Source of the DNA: Deltaproteobacteria bacterium
GTDB lineage: Bacteria > Desulfobacterota > Desulfobacteria > Desulfobacterales > Desulfatirhabdiaceae
NCBI GenBank assembly: GCA_021778975.1
Contig: JAJYBO010000135.1
Coordinates: 1 to 7,812, forward strand
DNA: 7,812 bases
Reading direction: 5' to 3'
Made by a program: the position numbers and the translations under genes. This document shows, piece after piece, positions 6,548 to 7,812 of this stretch; position 1 is the first letter of the stretch; each line of letters starts with the position of its first letter. The notes under the pieces are model-generated. The model saw only the letters and a list, made by a program, of their open reading frames with translations, ran no database searches and was not told the DNA's origin.

Positions 6548-7812
6548 TCAATGATGCGCATGTTCGTAGAACGGCCATTTATGAAAGAACCATTCGTTCC
6601 AGAGCAACGGGATGATATACCAGAAATTCCAGACCAGAGACTCGCCATGGACGAATTTATGATCCCAATTCGGAATTCCCAACGCCCATGAACCGAACCC
6701 GACATAATAAAAGACGATGTAATTGATGGCGCACAGAACCAGAACGCCAAAGGTTCTGAACCAGAACCCCGCCCATGAATCCACGTTTTCCACAGGACTC
6801 ATGTCGTCAAAATAATGATGCCAGATAAGGAACGGCACCAGGGTGAACCCGGCGATTTCCGCTGCGTGATACCACAAGAATCGCAGTTTTTCGGCGGCCT
6901 CTTTGTCAAGATGATGCACCACGTCTCCCAGCCACATTGGGGCCAGGTTGACACAGATGAGGGCCATGATATAACCCAGAATTACGATACACACGAAAGA
7001 TACCAGACCTTTGGCCGGCTGTGACAACGGCAGCGCGGACCAGGGTTTGCCTCTCCAGACATTGGCGGTCATAAACAGAATGACGATCATCCATTCCCAC
7101 CAGCCGAACACCCAGTGTACATGAGGAAAACCGGCGATCCCTGTCCACCAGGGCGTATTCAAGGCGAAGGAGCTACCTAATTTCACTCCATAAATCAGTC
7201 CCCAGAACGGAACGATCAGAACGGAATAGAAGAAGAAGGTCAAAATGGAACACCAGCCGATTTCCAGGAGACCGGCTTGTGGCTGTGTCAGATCACTAGG
7301 ACGCACCGGCCATTTACCAAACAGGATGGTGACGAACGGATAGCTGAAAAATCCGATCAAGACAAAGCAGACAACCGCACTCTGTCCCAGATGCAACGTC
7401 TTCATGGCATCCAGCGTCAGAGGCTTGCCGCCCGGAAGCATGAACTTGCCGGCTTCGGCGACGGCGTTGATGTTATCCTGGCTGAGAAAATTAAACCCCA
7501 GCCCCAGAAGTTTGTAAAATACGATATGAATCATAAACCAACTGATAATCAGGTTCACGATGGTTTCCACAACGCCGCGTGTGGGCTGAGGAAGATTCTG
7601 AAACGGCCAGTCGCCCAAAAACATATGCTGATACAGACCTACCAAAATCATCATGGCCAGATACATGACAAAAGGATAGGGAAATGCGCCGACAGGGCCG
7701 CGGGGGTCGCTGAAAATAAACCAGGTGATCAGTGCAATAATCGTGAATACGGCTAAAGAGATAATTCCGGTTACTGGCTGTCCCCATTTGGGAACCAGTG
7801 CGCCCGCAGGCG
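6548..7812 (-). CDS. Trp/His-rich polytopic membrane protein of unknown function (5' end outside window)
   Basis: The minus-strand frame ending at TGA (6548-6550) stays open to the right edge, giving 420 visible residues. The ATG at 7666 is internal: the 48 residues before it include another membrane helix and fit the repeat pattern, so the start lies beyond the window. I count about ten hydrophobic helices with short loops, about 27 Trp and 16 His. His clusters occur as FPHVHW, VHHLD, WYHAAE, IWHHYFDD and the C-terminal YEHAHH, which could bind metal or haem. QPxxG opens four helices at visible residues 11, 75, 176 and 264, usually after a W-P or P-W turn, suggesting tandem two-helix units. 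There is no signal for a transporter, oxidase or monooxygenase family that I can name. It converges on the GlmS-like gene and has its own terminator, so it belongs to a different transcription unit. Confidence 0.85.
   Translation of the reverse strand, partial: PAGALVPKWGQPVTGIISLAVFTIIALITWFIFSDPRGPVGAFPYPFVMYLAMMILVGLYQHMFLGDWPFQNLPQPTRGVVETIVNLIISWFMIHIVFYKLLGLGFNFLSQDNINAVAEAGKFMLPGGKPLTLDAMKTLHLGQSAVVCFVLIGFFSYPFVTILFGKWPVRPSDLTQPQAGLLEIGWCSILTFFFYSVLIVPFWGLIYGVKLGSSFALNTPWWTGIAGFPHVHWVFGWWEWMIVILFMTANVWRGKPWSALPLSQPAKGLVSFVCIVILGYIMALICVNLAPMWLGDVVHHLDKEAAEKLRFLWYHAAEIAGFTLVPFLIWHHYFDDMSPVENVDSWAGFWFRTFGVLVLCAINYIVFYYVGFGSWALGIPNWDHKFVHGESLVWNFWYIIPLLWNEWFFHKWPFYEHAHH

Noticed and set aside
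6548..7666. Taking the ATG at 7666 as the start of the membrane protein
   Set aside because: The frame stays open to 7812 and the upstream residues include a membrane helix led by a QPVTG motif that fits the repeat, so the start is outside the window.
7277..7756. Plus-strand open frame opposite the membrane protein
   Set aside because: Antisense to a coherent hydrophobic protein; its Gln/Lys/His-rich translation is typical of a shadow of membrane helices.

Overview
The window looks like bacterial chromosome of moderate GC content from a Gram-negative. The small secreted protein has a lipid-free Sec signal, and the sugar genes match the WecD/WecE pair known from enterobacterial surface polysaccharide synthesis. 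I would guess a deltaproteobacterial (Desulfobacterota-type) host from the overall style of the proteins. That is an inference: there is no rRNA or other marker gene here to prove it.

Positions 1-2083 hold a tight plus-strand cluster for surface-glycan sugars. It starts with the C-terminal tail of a GtrB/DPM-like membrane glycosyltransferase, which overlaps by 11 bases a WecD-like GNAT acetyltransferase. A strongly WecE-like PLP aminotransferase follows 21 bases later. Together WecE and WecD would make dTDP-4-acetamido-4,6-dideoxygalactose (dTDP-Fuc4NAc), and the glycosyltransferase could act in the same glycan pathway.

Positions 2084-2620 hold a possible promoter with a perfect TATAAT, then a small exported protein with a Pro/Gly-rich linker and two beta-propeller-like SPDGK repeats. 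Positions 2621-2877 do not look convincingly coding, although an in-frame ORF is open from 2716.

Positions 2878-6459 encode the most unusual item: a GlmS-family protein (class II glutamine amidotransferase plus two SIS domains) about twice the normal size. Large extra segments sit between otherwise conserved catalytic motifs, the C-terminal active-site lysine motif is displaced by roughly 100 residues, and a further domain of about 200 residues follows. Its N-terminal nucleophile cysteine is not preceded by a start codon.

A hairpin terminator (6458-6496) serves the convergent minus-strand gene that fills the rest of the window. That gene is cut by the right edge. It encodes a Trp- and His-rich membrane protein of about ten helices, built on a repeated QPxxG helix-entry motif, and I do not recognise its function. 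I see no tRNA, rRNA, CRISPR array, insertion sequence or phage gene.
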